Positions 50,052 to 60,943 of a DNA stretch of 64,000 bases are shown here, piece after piece; the stretch's first letter is position 1; each line of letters opens with the position of its first letter. Origin of the DNA: an uncultured Collinsella sp. (lineage in GTDB: Bacteria; Actinomycetota; Coriobacteriia; Coriobacteriales; Coriobacteriaceae). The stretch spans positions 40,986 to 104,985 of the forward strand of contig CATYZE010000005.1 of assembly GCA_958415525.1 (NCBI GenBank). The letters run 5' to 3'. Position numbers and translations under genes: made by a program. The notes beneath the pieces are model-generated. The model did no database searches, had not been told where the DNA came from, and saw only the letters and a list, made by a program, of their open reading frames with translations.

Positions 50052-50855
50052 GTGGAAATTTTTGAAAAGCTGCCTGATGAGATTAATCATCTGGTCAGCG
50101 AGTTCAGCTCCACCCCTGTCGTGGGCGATCTGAGCTGCGGCATCACGCAGTACTCGTTTTGGCTGATCGTCTCCACGATCGTGCTCCTGATCGTCCTGGC
50201 CGTGTTCAAGAAGAAGCAGACCCTGGTTCCCAAGGGCTTCTTCGTCAACGGTTTCGAGTACATCATCGAGTACGTCGAGAACGATATCGGCAAGGGTGTC
50301 GTGGGTGAGAACTGGAAGAAGCACTTCCCGTTCCTGTGCTCGCTTTTCCTGTTCATCCTGATCAATAACATGATCGGCCTGATCCCGGGAATGAAGCCCG
50401 GCACCGGCGCAATCGGCTCCACCGCCGCACTCGCCATCTTCGCCTTCGTGTACTTCATCTACTACGGATGCAAGGCTCACGGCGTGATCGGCTACATCAA
50501 GAGCCTCGCCCCGCAGGGCGTGAGCTTCCCGATGAACGTGCTCGTGTGGGTCGTCGAGCTTTTCTCGACCTTCCTGCGCCTCATCACGCTCGCCGTCCGT
50601 CTGTTCTGCAACATGTTCGCAGGACACGTGGTCATGGGCTCGTTCGCCATCATGGCGAGCATGTTCATGCAGCCGCTGCTTCAGCAGGTTTCCGCGGCCC
50701 ACGCCGTCGGCGCCCTGCCTTCGCTTGCCTGGCTTGCCATCCTCATCCTGATCTATGCGATCGAGCTTGTGGTCGGCGCCATCCAGGCTTACGTCTTCAC
50801 GGTCCTTACCGCCGTGTATGTCTCCGAGGCAGAGGAGGTCGCGGAGGAGGAGTAG
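50052..50855 (+). CDS. atpB: ATP synthase Fo subunit a
   Basis: 267 residues with about five to six helices. LAVRLFCNMFAGH holds the essential Arg facing the c-ring. It forms the two half-channels for ion flow. The GTG start at 50052 follows AAAGGTAAG. Operon order continues atpE, F, H, A, G, D, C. Confidence 0.96.
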   Translation: MEIFEKLPDEINHLVSEFSSTPVVGDLSCGITQYSFWLIVSTIVLLIVLAVFKKKQTLVPKGFFVNGFEYIIEYVENDIGKGVVGENWKKHFPFLCSLFLFILINNMIGLIPGMKPGTGAIGSTAALAIFAFVYFIYYGCKAHGVIGYIKSLAPQGVSFPMNVLVWVVELFSTFLRLITLAVRLFCNMFAGHVVMGSFAIMASMFMQPLLQQVSAAHAVGALPSLAWLAILILIYAIELVVGAIQAYVFTVLTAVYVSEAEEVAEEE

Positions 50856-50978
50856 CCTTCCGCTCGCGCCTTAAAGGTAAGCAATTCGTTAAACCGCCGG
50901 TGCCCGTACCCATGGAGCCCGGCAGTTATAAAAAGGTTATCCTGCGTGAAATAAGACACGCACGACAAAGGAGGAATC

Positions 50979-51173
50979 GTGGGAGTTATCGGTTACGGTC
51001 TCGGTGTTATCGGCGCTGGTCTTGCTATCGGCCTGTCTGCTCTGGGTGCTACGGGTGCTATGGCCCGTCAGCCTGAGGTCCAGGGCCGCGTGTTCACCGT
51101 CTTCATCATGGGCTCCGCCTTCGGCGAGGCTCTGGCTCTGATCGGCTTCGTTGTCGCGCTGATCGTTAAATAG
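50979..51173 (+). CDS. atpE: ATP synthase Fo subunit c
   Basis: 64 residues, shorter than the usual 70-80. Two helices flank the polar loop ARQPEVQGR; Glu50 in GSAFGEALALIG is the ion-binding carboxylate. Starts at GTG 50979 after AAAGGAGG. I see no Na+-specific ligand set, so H+ is the likelier ion. Confidence 0.93.
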   Translation: MGVIGYGLGVIGAGLAIGLSALGATGAMARQPEVQGRVFTVFIMGSAFGEALALIGFVVALIVK

Positions 51174-51188
51174 CACGGAGCGTCAAGT

Positions 51189-51791
51189 ATGAATCTTTCA
51201 TCCCAGAAGAGCGCGATCGCACTCTCCGCGTCCGCGGCCGCGCTGCTCATGCCGGTTTCCGCGTTCGCTGAGGACGGCGCTGCCGGTGCGGACATCCTCA
51301 TCCCTAAGATGGCGGAGTTCATCCCGGCGCTTATCGCCTTCCTGATTATCTGGATCGTGCTGGCCAAGGTTGCCCTGCCGGGCATCATGAAAACCATGGA
51401 GGAGCGCGGCAAGAAGATCGAGGAGAGCCTCGACGAGGCCGAGAAGACCAAGCAGGAGGCTATCGCCAAGCGCGCTGAGTCCGACTCGATCGTCACCGAC
51501 GCCCGTCGTCAGGCTGCCGACATCGTTCTCGAGGCCCGTAAGGACGCCGAGTCCGAGCGCGCCCGTATCATCGAGGCTGCTCACAAGGAGGCCGAGGAGA
51601 TCATCGCCAAGGCCCATACGACCGTCGAGGACGAGCGCAAGTCCATCTACGCCGGTGCCGCGAGCTCCATCGCCGACCTGTCCGTTGCCGTCGCCACCAA
51701 GATCGTGGGCGAGGCACTCGAGGACGAGGCCGAGCAGAAGAAGCTCATCGAGCGCTACATCCAGGAAGCAGGTAGCCTGAATGCCGACTAG
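51189..51791 (+). CDS. atpF: ATP synthase Fo subunit b
   Basis: 200 residues. A membrane helix at about 40-60 is followed by a long Glu/Lys/Ala-rich coiled coil (to ~180). Before it, residues 1-27 (ALLMPVSAFAEDG) resemble a cleavable signal peptide, unusual for b. ATG 51189 follows CACGGAG. Overlaps atpH by 11 bases. Confidence 0.93.
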   Translation: MNLSSQKSAIALSASAAALLMPVSAFAEDGAAGADILIPKMAEFIPALIAFLIIWIVLAKVALPGIMKTMEERGKKIEESLDEAEKTKQEAIAKRAESDSIVTDARRQAADIVLEARKDAESERARIIEAAHKEAEEIIAKAHTTVEDERKSIYAGAASSIADLSVAVATKIVGEALEDEAEQKKLIERYIQEAGSLNAD

Positions 51792-52257
51792 CCGCTATCA
51801 GGACAAGGTGCTCGAGACCTACGCGCGCTCCCTTCTGGAAGCCGCTAAGGCCGAGAACCATGTGTTCGAGGACCTCGAGATGATCGAGCGCTTGGCTTCT
51901 GCCAGCCCCGAGATCATCGCCGTGCTCGACACCATGTCCAAGCGCGACCAGCTCGACCTTCTTCCCAAGGTGGCAGCTGCCTTTAAGTATGTTGCCGAGG
52001 AAGACGAGGATGTAGTGGGCGTGACCGTCACCACGGCGATCCCGCTCGACGACGAGCTGCGTCAAACCATCACTAAGAAATGCGAGCAGGACTTCGGCCG
52101 CAAGGTATTCCTTATCGAGCAGGTCGACCCGTCCATCGTGGGCGGCCTGGTGCTCGAGGCCCGCGGCGAGCGTCGTGACATTTCCGTCAAGACGCAGCTG
52201 CGCATCGCGCAGGAGACCCTCGCAAACTCTGCTAATTCGTACGGAGGTGAAGCCTAA
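51781..52257 (+). CDS. atpH: ATP synthase F1 subunit delta
   Basis: 158 residues. The N-terminal six-helix part begins YARSLLEAAK, and the C-terminal GGLVLEARGERRDISVKTQL is the OSCP/delta signature. It links F1 to the b stalk. ATG 51781 lies inside atpF. Its stop overlaps the atpA start (TAATG). Confidence 0.94.
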   Translation: MPTSRYQDKVLETYARSLLEAAKAENHVFEDLEMIERLASASPEIIAVLDTMSKRDQLDLLPKVAAAFKYVAEEDEDVVGVTVTTAIPLDDELRQTITKKCEQDFGRKVFLIEQVDPSIVGGLVLEARGERRDISVKTQLRIAQETLANSANSYGGEA

Positions 52258-53855
52258 TGTCCGAAACCCTCAATGCCCAGGATATCGCCAAGAAACTGCA
52301 GGAGCAGCTCACGAGCCTCTCCGCGACGGTCGATACGCATGAGGTTTCAACGGTCGACGAGGTAGGCGACGGCATCGCGCGCGTCTCCGGCCTCAAGAGC
52401 GCCATGGCAGGCGAGCTTCTGGAGTTCAAGAGCTCCGATACCGGTGAGACCGTCTTCGGCCTTGCCCAGAACCTTGACCGTGACGAGGTCGGCGCCGTTC
52501 TGTTTGGTGCCGTCGACTCCATCAAGGAAGGCGACGAGTGCCGCACCACTGGCCGCATTATGGATATCCCCGTGAGCCGCGCCATGCTCGGCCGCGTCGT
52601 CAATCCGCTCGGCCAGCCCATCGACGGCCTGGGCGACATCGTCGCCACGCACCGTCGTCCCATCGAGTTCAAGGCTCCCGGCGTCATCGACCGTACCCCG
52701 GTGTGCGAGCCGGTTCAGACTGGCCTGTTGGCCATCGACTCCATGGTGCCTATCGGTCGCGGCCAGCGTGAGCTCATTATCGGCGACCGTAAGACCGGCA
52801 AGACCGCCATCGCCATCGACGCTATCCTCAATCAGCGTGGCAAGGGCATGGTCTGCATCTATGTCGCCATCGGCCAGAAGGCCTCCACGGTTGCCAACAT
52901 CCGCGAGACCCTCGCTCAGCACGGTGCGCTCGACTACACCATCATCGTTTCGGCCACCGCTGCCGATTCTGCCCCTATGCAGTACATCGCGCCTATGGCC
53001 GGTGCCGCTATCGGCGAGTTCTTTATGTACAACGGCGAGGACGGCAAGCCTGCCAGCGAGACCAACCCCGGCGGCCACGTGCTCGTCATCTACGACGACC
53101 TGTCCAAGCAGGCTGTGGCCTACCGTCAGATGTCGCTGACGCTGCATCGTCCGCCCGGACGCGAGGCCTATCCTGGCGACATCTTCTACCTGCACTCTCG
53201 TCTGCTCGAGCGTGCCGTCAAGATGTCCAAGAAGAACGGCTACGGCTCCATGACGGCTCTGCCGATCATCGAGACCCAGGACGGCGACGTCTCGGCCTAC
53301 ATTCCGACCAACGTCATTTCCATTACCGACGGTCAGATCTACCTTCAGTCCGAGCTCTTCTTCCAGGGTCAGCGCCCGGCAGTTGACGTGGGCATTTCCG
53401 TGTCCCGCGTCGGTGGCGACGCTCAGACCAAGGCCATGAAGCAGGTTGCCGGTAACCTCCGTCTGGACCTCGCTTCGTATCAGGAGCTCGCCGGCTTTAC
53501 ACAGTTCGGCTCCGACCTCGACGAGGCCACGCAAAAGCAGCTTACCCACGGCGCTCGCATGACTGAGCTCCTTAAGCAGCCGCGCTACAAGCCGTTCGAG
53601 GTTTCCGAGCAGATCGTTGCGCTGTTCGCTGGCAACGAGGGCTTCCTGGACGACCTTGAGATCGCCGACGTGCTGCCCTTCCGTGCCGAGCTCATCGAGT
53701 ACATGGACAATGGCTTTGGCTTGCTGCTCGACAAGGTTCGCGCCAAGAAGATCGATGACGACACCAAGGCTGAGCTCTTGCGCGTCATCGGCGACTTTAA
53801 GCAGCAGTTCATGGCCAAGCACCATTCGGATGTTTCTGGATCAGAGGAGAACTAA
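52257..53855 (+). CDS. atpA: ATP synthase F1 subunit alpha
   Basis: 532 residues. P-loop GDRKTGKTAIA and the alpha pattern PPGREAYPGDIFYLHSRLLE identify the regulatory subunit. Full length. Start overlaps the atpH stop. Confidence 0.98.
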   Translation: MSETLNAQDIAKKLQEQLTSLSATVDTHEVSTVDEVGDGIARVSGLKSAMAGELLEFKSSDTGETVFGLAQNLDRDEVGAVLFGAVDSIKEGDECRTTGRIMDIPVSRAMLGRVVNPLGQPIDGLGDIVATHRRPIEFKAPGVIDRTPVCEPVQTGLLAIDSMVPIGRGQRELIIGDRKTGKTAIAIDAILNQRGKGMVCIYVAIGQKASTVANIRETLAQHGALDYTIIVSATAADSAPMQYIAPMAGAAIGEFFMYNGEDGKPASETNPGGHVLVIYDDLSKQAVAYRQMSLTLHRPPGREAYPGDIFYLHSRLLERAVKMSKKNGYGSMTALPIIETQDGDVSAYIPTNVISITDGQIYLQSELFFQGQRPAVDVGISVSRVGGDAQTKAMKQVAGNLRLDLASYQELAGFTQFGSDLDEATQKQLTHGARMTELLKQPRYKPFEVSEQIVALFAGNEGFLDDLEIADVLPFRAELIEYMDNGFGLLLDKVRAKKIDDDTKAELLRVIGDFKQQFMAKHHSDVSGSEEN

Positions 53856-53860
53856 GCCCT

Positions 53861-54768
53861 ATGGCCAACCTTCGCGACATTAAGAAGCGAATCTCCTCGG
53901 TTACCACGACCAAGCAGATCACGCGCACGATGGAGATGGTCTCTACGGCCAAGATCCGTCGTGCCCTCGATCGCTCCAAGCAGGCCGAGCCCTATAAGGA
54001 GGCGCTGACCGACGTTATGTTGACGGTCGCCGGCGACGCCTCCTGTTCGGGCACAGATCCCATGCTGCAGAAGCATGAGAGCGTCAAGCATGGCCTGATT
54101 GTCGTCATTGCCTCGGACCGCGGCCTTGCCGGCGGTTTCAATACGACGGTGGAGCGCACGGCCGAAAAGCTCGCCGCTTCTTGGGCGAACGACGGCATCG
54201 AGTGCGAGATCATCGCGTGTGGGCGCAAACCGGCCACGTATTTCCGTGACCGCGCAAACGTTGTCATGCACTTTGAGGGCAACTCCTCTGAGCCCGATTT
54301 CAATCAGGCCCGCATGATCTCCTCTCATATCTGCGATGCGTATCGTGCCGGTGAGCTTGACCGTGTCGAGCTTGTCTACCACCACGCCAAGAACCGCGTG
54401 GATCAGGAGCTTCGCGTCGAGCATCTGTTGCCGCTCGACCCCGAGATGATCGCTATGGCCCACGGTCCGCGTAAGAACGAGACCGACGCCCCTAAGCGCA
54501 TCTCGTCCACGTTCGAGTTCGTGCCCTCTCCCGAGCATGTTCTCGGCAAGCTTGTGCCGTCTTATATCCTGACGGTCATCTACCAGGCCCTGATCGATTC
54601 GGCGGCCGCCGAGCAGGGTGCACGCCGCAAGGCCATGCACTCCGCGACGGAAAACGCCACCGCGATCATCTCGACCCTTACCCGCACGTATAGTCGCGTG
54701 CGCCAGGCTTCGATCACGACCGAGATCAACGAGATCGTCGGCGGAGCCTCAGCATTGGAGGAACAGTA

Positions 54769-54769
<1 letters not shown>
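53861..54769 (+). CDS. atpG: ATP synthase F1 subunit gamma
   Basis: 302 residues. N-terminal RDIKKRISSVTTTKQITRTMEMV and C-terminal RQASITTEINEIVGGASAL form the central coiled coil. Rotates within alpha3beta3. ATG 53861 follows GAGGAG. Stop overlaps atpD (TAATG). Confidence 0.96.
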
Positions 54770-56223
<1,454 letters not shown>

Positions 56224-56226
56224 GTT

Positions 56227-56619
56227 ATGCGTATCCGCATCGTGTGCCCCGTGAGCTGCGCCTATGAGGGTGACGCTGCGTTTGTGTCGATTCCGTCCAC
56301 GGATGGCGAGTTTGGCGTCCTGCCTGCTCACTCCAGCGAAATCTGCACGATCGACCACGGTTACGTTCGCGTTTCCGATAAGGCCATGGGCACTGTCGAC
56401 CACACGTTTGCCGTGGCCGGCGGCTATGCCCAGGTTGCGGACGATGTCGTGACCGTCCTCGCCGAGCGCGCTTGCGATTTGGCGACCGTCGACGCCGGCA
56501 AGGTTAAAGCTGATATTCAAGGTTTTGAAGAGAAGCTGGGTAATTTGTCGGAGGATGATGCACGCCGCGCCTACCTCTATAATGAAATCGCATGGTGTAA
56601 GCTCAAGCTTGCCCAATAG
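56227..56619 (+). CDS. atpC: ATP synthase F1 subunit epsilon
   Basis: 130 residues. The beta-sandwich signature GEFGVLPAHS is present; the C-terminal helical pair is shorter than in E. coli. ATG 56227 follows GGGGGAG. Last gene of the operon, followed by a terminator. Confidence 0.93.
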   Translation: MRIRIVCPVSCAYEGDAAFVSIPSTDGEFGVLPAHSSEICTIDHGYVRVSDKAMGTVDHTFAVAGGYAQVADDVVTVLAERACDLATVDAGKVKADIQGFEEKLGNLSEDDARRAYLYNEIAWCKLKLAQ

Positions 56620-56655
56620 TCAAACGATTTAGCGTTCGACCATTTGCGAACACAT

Positions 56656-56695
56656 CATGCCCGGGATGGCCCAGCCACCCCGGGCATGCTTTTTG
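56656..56695 (+). terminator. Terminator of the atp operon
   Basis: Perfect 10-bp stem 56656-56665 with 56679-56688 followed by CTTTTTG. The murA ribosome binding site follows at once, so some read-through to murA is likely. Confidence 0.75.
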
Positions 56696-56707
56696 AAAGG
56701 GTAGACC

Positions 56708-57991
56708 TTGGATATTATCCGCGTTGAGGGTGGCCACGCCATCGGAGGTTCCGTGCCTGTCTCGGGCGCCAAGAACTCCGCGCTCAAACTTATGGCGGCA
56801 ACGCTTCTGGCGCCGGGCAAGACGACGCTGCAGAACGTGCCCGATATCTCCGATGTCCACGTAATGGGCAAGGTGCTCAAGGGCATGGGCGCTACGATCG
56901 ATGTTCTCGACGAGCATACGCTCGAGATCGATACCTCTCAGGTCGATTCTTGGGAGGCTCCCTACGAGCTCGTTGCCAAGATGCGTGCTTCCACCGCCGT
57001 GATGGGGCCCCTGCTGGGCCGCTTCCATCGCGCCAAGATCGCCATGCCCGGCGGCTGCAACCTGGGCGCCCGCAAGATCGATATGCATATCTTGGGTCTT
57101 GAGGCCTTGGGCGTTGAGTTCGATACCGCCCACGGCTACATCAACGCCAGTGCGCCCCAGGGTCTGCGCGGCACGACCGTCACGCTCGAGTTCGCCAGTG
57201 TCGGCGCCACCGAGAACCTCATCATGGCCTCCGTGCGCGCGCAGGGCACCACGGTTATCGACAATGCCGCTCGCGAGCCCGAGATTGTCGATCTTGCCAA
57301 CATGCTCAACGAGATGGGCGCCAAGATCGTCGGTGCCGGCACGCCCGTCGTGACTATCGAAGGCGTGGAAGAGCTGCATCCCGTTACCCATCGCGTGGTG
57401 GGCGACCGCATCGAGGCCGGCACCTTTATCGTCGCCGGCGCGCTGATGGCCGACGATCGCGGTGTCGATGTCACGGGCTTTTGCCCCATTCACTTGGGCA
57501 TGGTGCTCAAGAAGATGGAGCTCATGGGTATCGATTGCGAGCGTACCGATGATGGCGTCCACGTGAATCGCGCCGAGCGCATCAAGCCGGTCGATATCCA
57601 GACGCTTCCGTTCCCCGGTTTCCCGACCGACATGCAGGCGCAGATTATGGTGCTCTCCGCCCTCGCCGACGGCAGCTCCGTCATTACCGAGAACATCTTT
57701 GAGAATCGCTTTATGTTTGCCTCTGAGCTGGTGCGCATGGGTGCCGACATTCGTATCGAGAGCCATCATGCCATGATTCATGGTGTCAAGGGCTTCTCGG
57801 GCGCACAGGTTACCTCGCCCGACCTGCGTGGAGGTGCGGCCCTCGTCGTAGCCGGCCTGATCGCCGACGGTACGACCGAGGTCTCGGCCATCCATCACAT
57901 CAAGCGTGGCTACGAGCAGTTTGTCGAGAAACTGCAGGCGCTCGGCGCGCATGTCGAGCATGCCACCGTCCCCGATCCCGTTATCTACTAA
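56708..57991 (+). CDS. murA: UDP-N-acetylglucosamine 1-carboxyvinyltransferase
   Basis: 427 residues. EPSP-synthase-like fold with VSGAKNSALKLMAA, and the active Cys117 in MPGGCNLGARK, so fosfomycin should bind. It makes the first committed peptidoglycan precursor. Starts at TTG 56708, six bases after GAAAGGG. Position after atpC is common in Actinobacteria. Confidence 0.96.
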   Translation: MDIIRVEGGHAIGGSVPVSGAKNSALKLMAATLLAPGKTTLQNVPDISDVHVMGKVLKGMGATIDVLDEHTLEIDTSQVDSWEAPYELVAKMRASTAVMGPLLGRFHRAKIAMPGGCNLGARKIDMHILGLEALGVEFDTAHGYINASAPQGLRGTTVTLEFASVGATENLIMASVRAQGTTVIDNAAREPEIVDLANMLNEMGAKIVGAGTPVVTIEGVEELHPVTHRVVGDRIEAGTFIVAGALMADDRGVDVTGFCPIHLGMVLKKMELMGIDCERTDDGVHVNRAERIKPVDIQTLPFPGFPTDMQAQIMVLSALADGSSVITENIFENRFMFASELVRMGADIRIESHHAMIHGVKGFSGAQVTSPDLRGGAALVVAGLIADGTTEVSAIHHIKRGYEQFVEKLQALGAHVEHATVPDPVIY

Positions 57992-58003
57992 TACAGGTTG
58001 CCT

Positions 58004-59230
58004 ATGTTTAACAAGAAGCCCCTCGCGGATACCACCACCCGAAGACCCTCAACTGGTGCGCAGGCCAAGATCTACAGTCGCGATAACGTGGCTCGCTATT
58101 CCGAGCGCGCTCGCCAGCGTCGTCGCAGCCACAACGTTCGCCGCGTGGCGCTTATCGCCGTGCTCGGTGTGCTGCTGAGCGCCACGACCGCTGCCGGCCT
58201 GTGGTTTGCCACCATTATGGGCAAGCTCGGCGATTCTAATGTCATTACCGACAACCTGCGCCGGATTCTGGTGGATACCGACGAGGCGAAGGATCCGTTC
58301 TACGTGCTGCTTCTTGGCACTGACGGCCGTCCGGGCGAGGATACGTACCGTGCCGACTCGATTATCCTGGCACGCGTCGATCCCACGCAGAAGCAGGCGA
58401 CGCTTATTTCCGTTCCGCGCGACACCAAGGTCGTGTACAAGGGCGAGACCATGAAGATCAACGCCTGCCACACCGTTGGCGGCGCCGAGGCCATGGTCGA
58501 GGCGGTCAACGAACTGTGCGGCGTTCAGATTTCCCATTATGCCGAGGTCAGCTTCGACGGAATGCAGGCGCTGATTGATTCGGTTGGCGGTATCGACATT
58601 AACGCAACCGACGATGTCGACGACCCTGAGCACCTTGATATTAAGATCACCGCTGGTCAGCAGCATATGGATGGCGCCACCGCCCTTACCTATGCCCGTT
58701 GCCGCTACACCTATGCCGACGGCGATTACACGCGCATGCGCCACCAGCGTCAGGTGCTTGGCGCCCTTGCCAACCAGATCCTCAATAACTTCGATGCCAC
58801 GAAGATCTTTGGCCTGGTCAATTCGCTGTCCGATATGCTCGTAACCGATATGAGCGTTCAGGATATCGTGTCTACGGTCAACGCCATGCGCGGCATGGAT
58901 GTCGACGGCATCTACTCGGCCAACCTGCCCTCGTACGCCGGTGATGACACTATGATCGATGGCGTGAGCTATGTCTTTGTCTACGAGGACGAGCTCAAGG
59001 AAATGATGGAGCGCGTTGACGCCGGCAAGGACCCCAAGGGCCCCAACACCATGGGCCTTTCCGACGGTTCCAGTTCCACGATCGGCGACCTGAGCAATAA
59101 CACCTCCGATGACTACGCCAACGGTACCGCAACCTCGTCGGGTAGCTCGGACGATTCGAGCGACTCAAGCGATTCGGACTACTACGAAGAACCTTCTGGA
59201 GAAGGTAACGGATACGAGGCCAACTATTAG
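58004..59230 (+). CDS. LytR-CpsA-Psr (LCP) family glycopolymer ligase
   Basis: 408 residues. A ~45-residue Arg-rich cytoplasmic start, one membrane helix (about 49-68), then an LCP domain with LLLGTDGRPGEDTYRADSI, SVPRDTKV and ARCRYTYADGDYTRMRHQ. The last ~60 residues are Ser/Asp-rich. LCP enzymes attach teichoic acids or other glycopolymers to peptidoglycan. Starts at ATG 58004 (TTG 57998 also in frame). 12 bases after murA. Confidence 0.92.
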   Translation: MFNKKPLADTTTRRPSTGAQAKIYSRDNVARYSERARQRRRSHNVRRVALIAVLGVLLSATTAAGLWFATIMGKLGDSNVITDNLRRILVDTDEAKDPFYVLLLGTDGRPGEDTYRADSIILARVDPTQKQATLISVPRDTKVVYKGETMKINACHTVGGAEAMVEAVNELCGVQISHYAEVSFDGMQALIDSVGGIDINATDDVDDPEHLDIKITAGQQHMDGATALTYARCRYTYADGDYTRMRHQRQVLGALANQILNNFDATKIFGLVNSLSDMLVTDMSVQDIVSTVNAMRGMDVDGIYSANLPSYAGDDTMIDGVSYVFVYEDELKEMMERVDAGKDPKGPNTMGLSDGSSSTIGDLSNNTSDDYANGTATSSGSSDDSSDSSDSDYYEEPSGEGNGYEANY

Positions 59231-59231
59231 A

Positions 59232-59338
59232 GTTACGCGGTTTTACCAAACCGCGTAACCACTTGACGCTGCAAAACCCGCCAGAGCGGCAATCTGCCTT
59301 TCAACTTCGGCGGCATGATCAAAATAGTTCCGCCGTTC
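59232..59338 (+). repeat. Z element, copy 3 (truncated, fused to copy 4)
   Basis: Stem A 59232-59243 with 59248-59259, GACGCTGC 59265-59272, then GCCAGAGCGGCAATCTG as in copy 2. Stem C begins (CGGCGG near 59309) but its right arm (CCGCCG, 59330-59335) doubles as stem A of copy 4. It starts two bases after the LCP stop. Confidence 0.65.
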
Positions 59339-59490
59339 TGCCGAACGGCGGACCGGTTGACGCTGCGCGGGCCGCATTTGGACAATCTGACGTTCAACTT
59401 TAAGGGCGCGACCAGAAGGTCAGCGCCCTTTCGTTTCACGTCACCTTGTCTCAAATGCGACCCGCTCGCTGTCGTTGCCGGAACATCGGC
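59327..59490 (+). repeat. Z element, full copy 4 (structured RNA candidate)
   Basis: Stem A 59327-59338 with 59343-59354 (one mismatch), GACGCTGC 59359-59366, stem B 59373-59385 with 59446-59459 (one bulged T), stem C 59402-59413 with 59418-59430 (core GACCAGAAGGTC, one bulged A), stem D 59477-59480 with 59487-59490. Each stem differs in sequence from copy 2 but stays paired. The 345-base gap 59231-59575 contains copies 3 and 4 and a terminator. Confidence 0.75.
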
Positions 59491-59515
59491 ATTGCCGTGA
59501 TTCAAACCTGCCAAA

Positions 59516-59555
59516 AATCGCCCCGTTCTCTGGTGAGGACGGGGCGATTCGTCTT
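59516..59555. terminator. Bidirectional terminator between LCP and pepT
   Basis: Perfect 11-bp stem 59516-59526 with 59539-59549. On the - strand it is followed by a T-run (the five A residues at 59513-59517), ending pepT; on + a short T-run (59553-59557) follows. Confidence 0.8.
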
Positions 59556-59575
59556 TTTGGTTTATGCAGCTAAAC

Positions 59576-60823
59576 TTACGCGAAGCGGGCGACGAGCTTC
59601 TGTAGGACGTCGGTCATCTTGACGAGCGAACTGACCGGGACGAACTCGTTGACGCCGTGGTAGCAGTAGCCGCCCGTGGAAAGGTTGGGGCAGGGCAGGC
59701 CGCGGAACGACAGCTGCGCGCCGTCGGTGCCGCCACGAATCGGCAGCACTTGGGGCTCAACGCCGCAGGCAAGATAGGCTTCCTTGGCAACGTCAATAAG
59801 CTCCGGGTAGTCACATACGATCTCGGCCATGTTGCGGTACTGCTGCTTGATCTCAACCGTCACGCGCTCCTCGCCCAGGCGCTGGTTGAGCAGTGCTGCG
59901 GCGGAATCAATCAGCTCGAGCTTCTGCTGGAACTTGGCGGCATCGTGGTCGCGAACGATATAGCGCGCCGTGGCGTGATCGACGGTCGCAGACACGCCCT
60001 CAAGATGATAGAAGCCCTCGTAGCCCTCCGTGTATTCCGGTCGCTGCGCATAGGGGAGCAACGCGTTGAAGTCGCAGAACAGATTGCCTGCGTTGACCAT
60101 GCGGCCCTTGGCGTCGCCGGGGTGAATGGACTGGCCCTCAAAGCGGACGGTCGCCTCGGCAGCGTTAAAGCACTCCCACTCCAGCTCGCCGACGGGGCCG
60201 CCGTCGACCGTGTAGGCGTACTTGCAGCCAAAGGCCTCAATATCCAGCAGCTCGGCGCCGTGGCCGATCTCCTCGTCGGGACAGAAGCAAATGCCGAGCG
60301 CGGGGTGGGGCAGCGAGGGATCCTGAGCGATGCGCGCGACGAGCGCCATGATTTCGGCGACACCTGCCTTGTCGTCGGCGCCCAGCAGTGTGGTGCCGTC
60401 GCTGCAAACCAGGTCCTCACCCACGAGGTCGTTCAGGGCGGGAAGCTTGGCGGTGCTCATGGCTACGGGCTTGCCGTCAACCGTGCCGCAGACCAGGTCG
60501 CCGCCCTCGTAGTGCACAATATGCGGCTTCACGCCGGCGCCCGGGGCAACTTCGGTGGTGTCAAGGTGTGCGATCAGGCCTAGGGCAGGCTTGTCCTCGG
60601 CACCAGCGCTCGCGGGAATATGCGCGCAGACATAGGCATGTTCGGTCACGTGGGCATCTTCCGCACCAAGCTCGCGCAGCTCCTTCGCCAACACGTTGGC
60701 AAGGTCAAACTGAACGGTACTCGAGGGCACCTGGTCGCAGTTTGCATCCTCCGACTGCGTATTGATCTGGACGTAGCGCAAAAAGCGCTCGAGGACGTCG
60801 GGGTTCGTGGTGGTGTTTTCCAT
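59576..60823 (-). CDS. pepT: Peptidase T (tripeptide aminopeptidase)
   Basis: 415 residues, the PepT size. M20 metal motifs: AHLDTTEVAPG, LLGADDKAGVAE, CPDEEIGHGAE, and a distal HHGVNE-type end (CYHGVNEFVPV). It removes N-terminal residues from tripeptides. ATG 60823 follows TTGGAG; in-frame codons to 60919 lack a site. Confidence 0.95.
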   Translation of the reverse strand: MENTTTNPDVLERFLRYVQINTQSEDANCDQVPSSTVQFDLANVLAKELRELGAEDAHVTEHAYVCAHIPASAGAEDKPALGLIAHLDTTEVAPGAGVKPHIVHYEGGDLVCGTVDGKPVAMSTAKLPALNDLVGEDLVCSDGTTLLGADDKAGVAEIMALVARIAQDPSLPHPALGICFCPDEEIGHGAELLDIEAFGCKYAYTVDGGPVGELEWECFNAAEATVRFEGQSIHPGDAKGRMVNAGNLFCDFNALLPYAQRPEYTEGYEGFYHLEGVSATVDHATARYIVRDHDAAKFQQKLELIDSAAALLNQRLGEERVTVEIKQQYRNMAEIVCDYPELIDVAKEAYLACGVEPQVLPIRGGTDGAQLSFRGLPCPNLSTGGYCYHGVNEFVPVSSLVKMTDVLQKLVARFA

Positions 60824-60943
60824 AAAGACCGCTCCAATCTTGGTTGTCGTGTGCAACAAGAACTCTAGCACGGTATGCCACGGCATACCGCGACGCTTGG
60901 ATGGGGTAGAATCAGCCATTGAATGCAGAAGGGACGGAAGATC

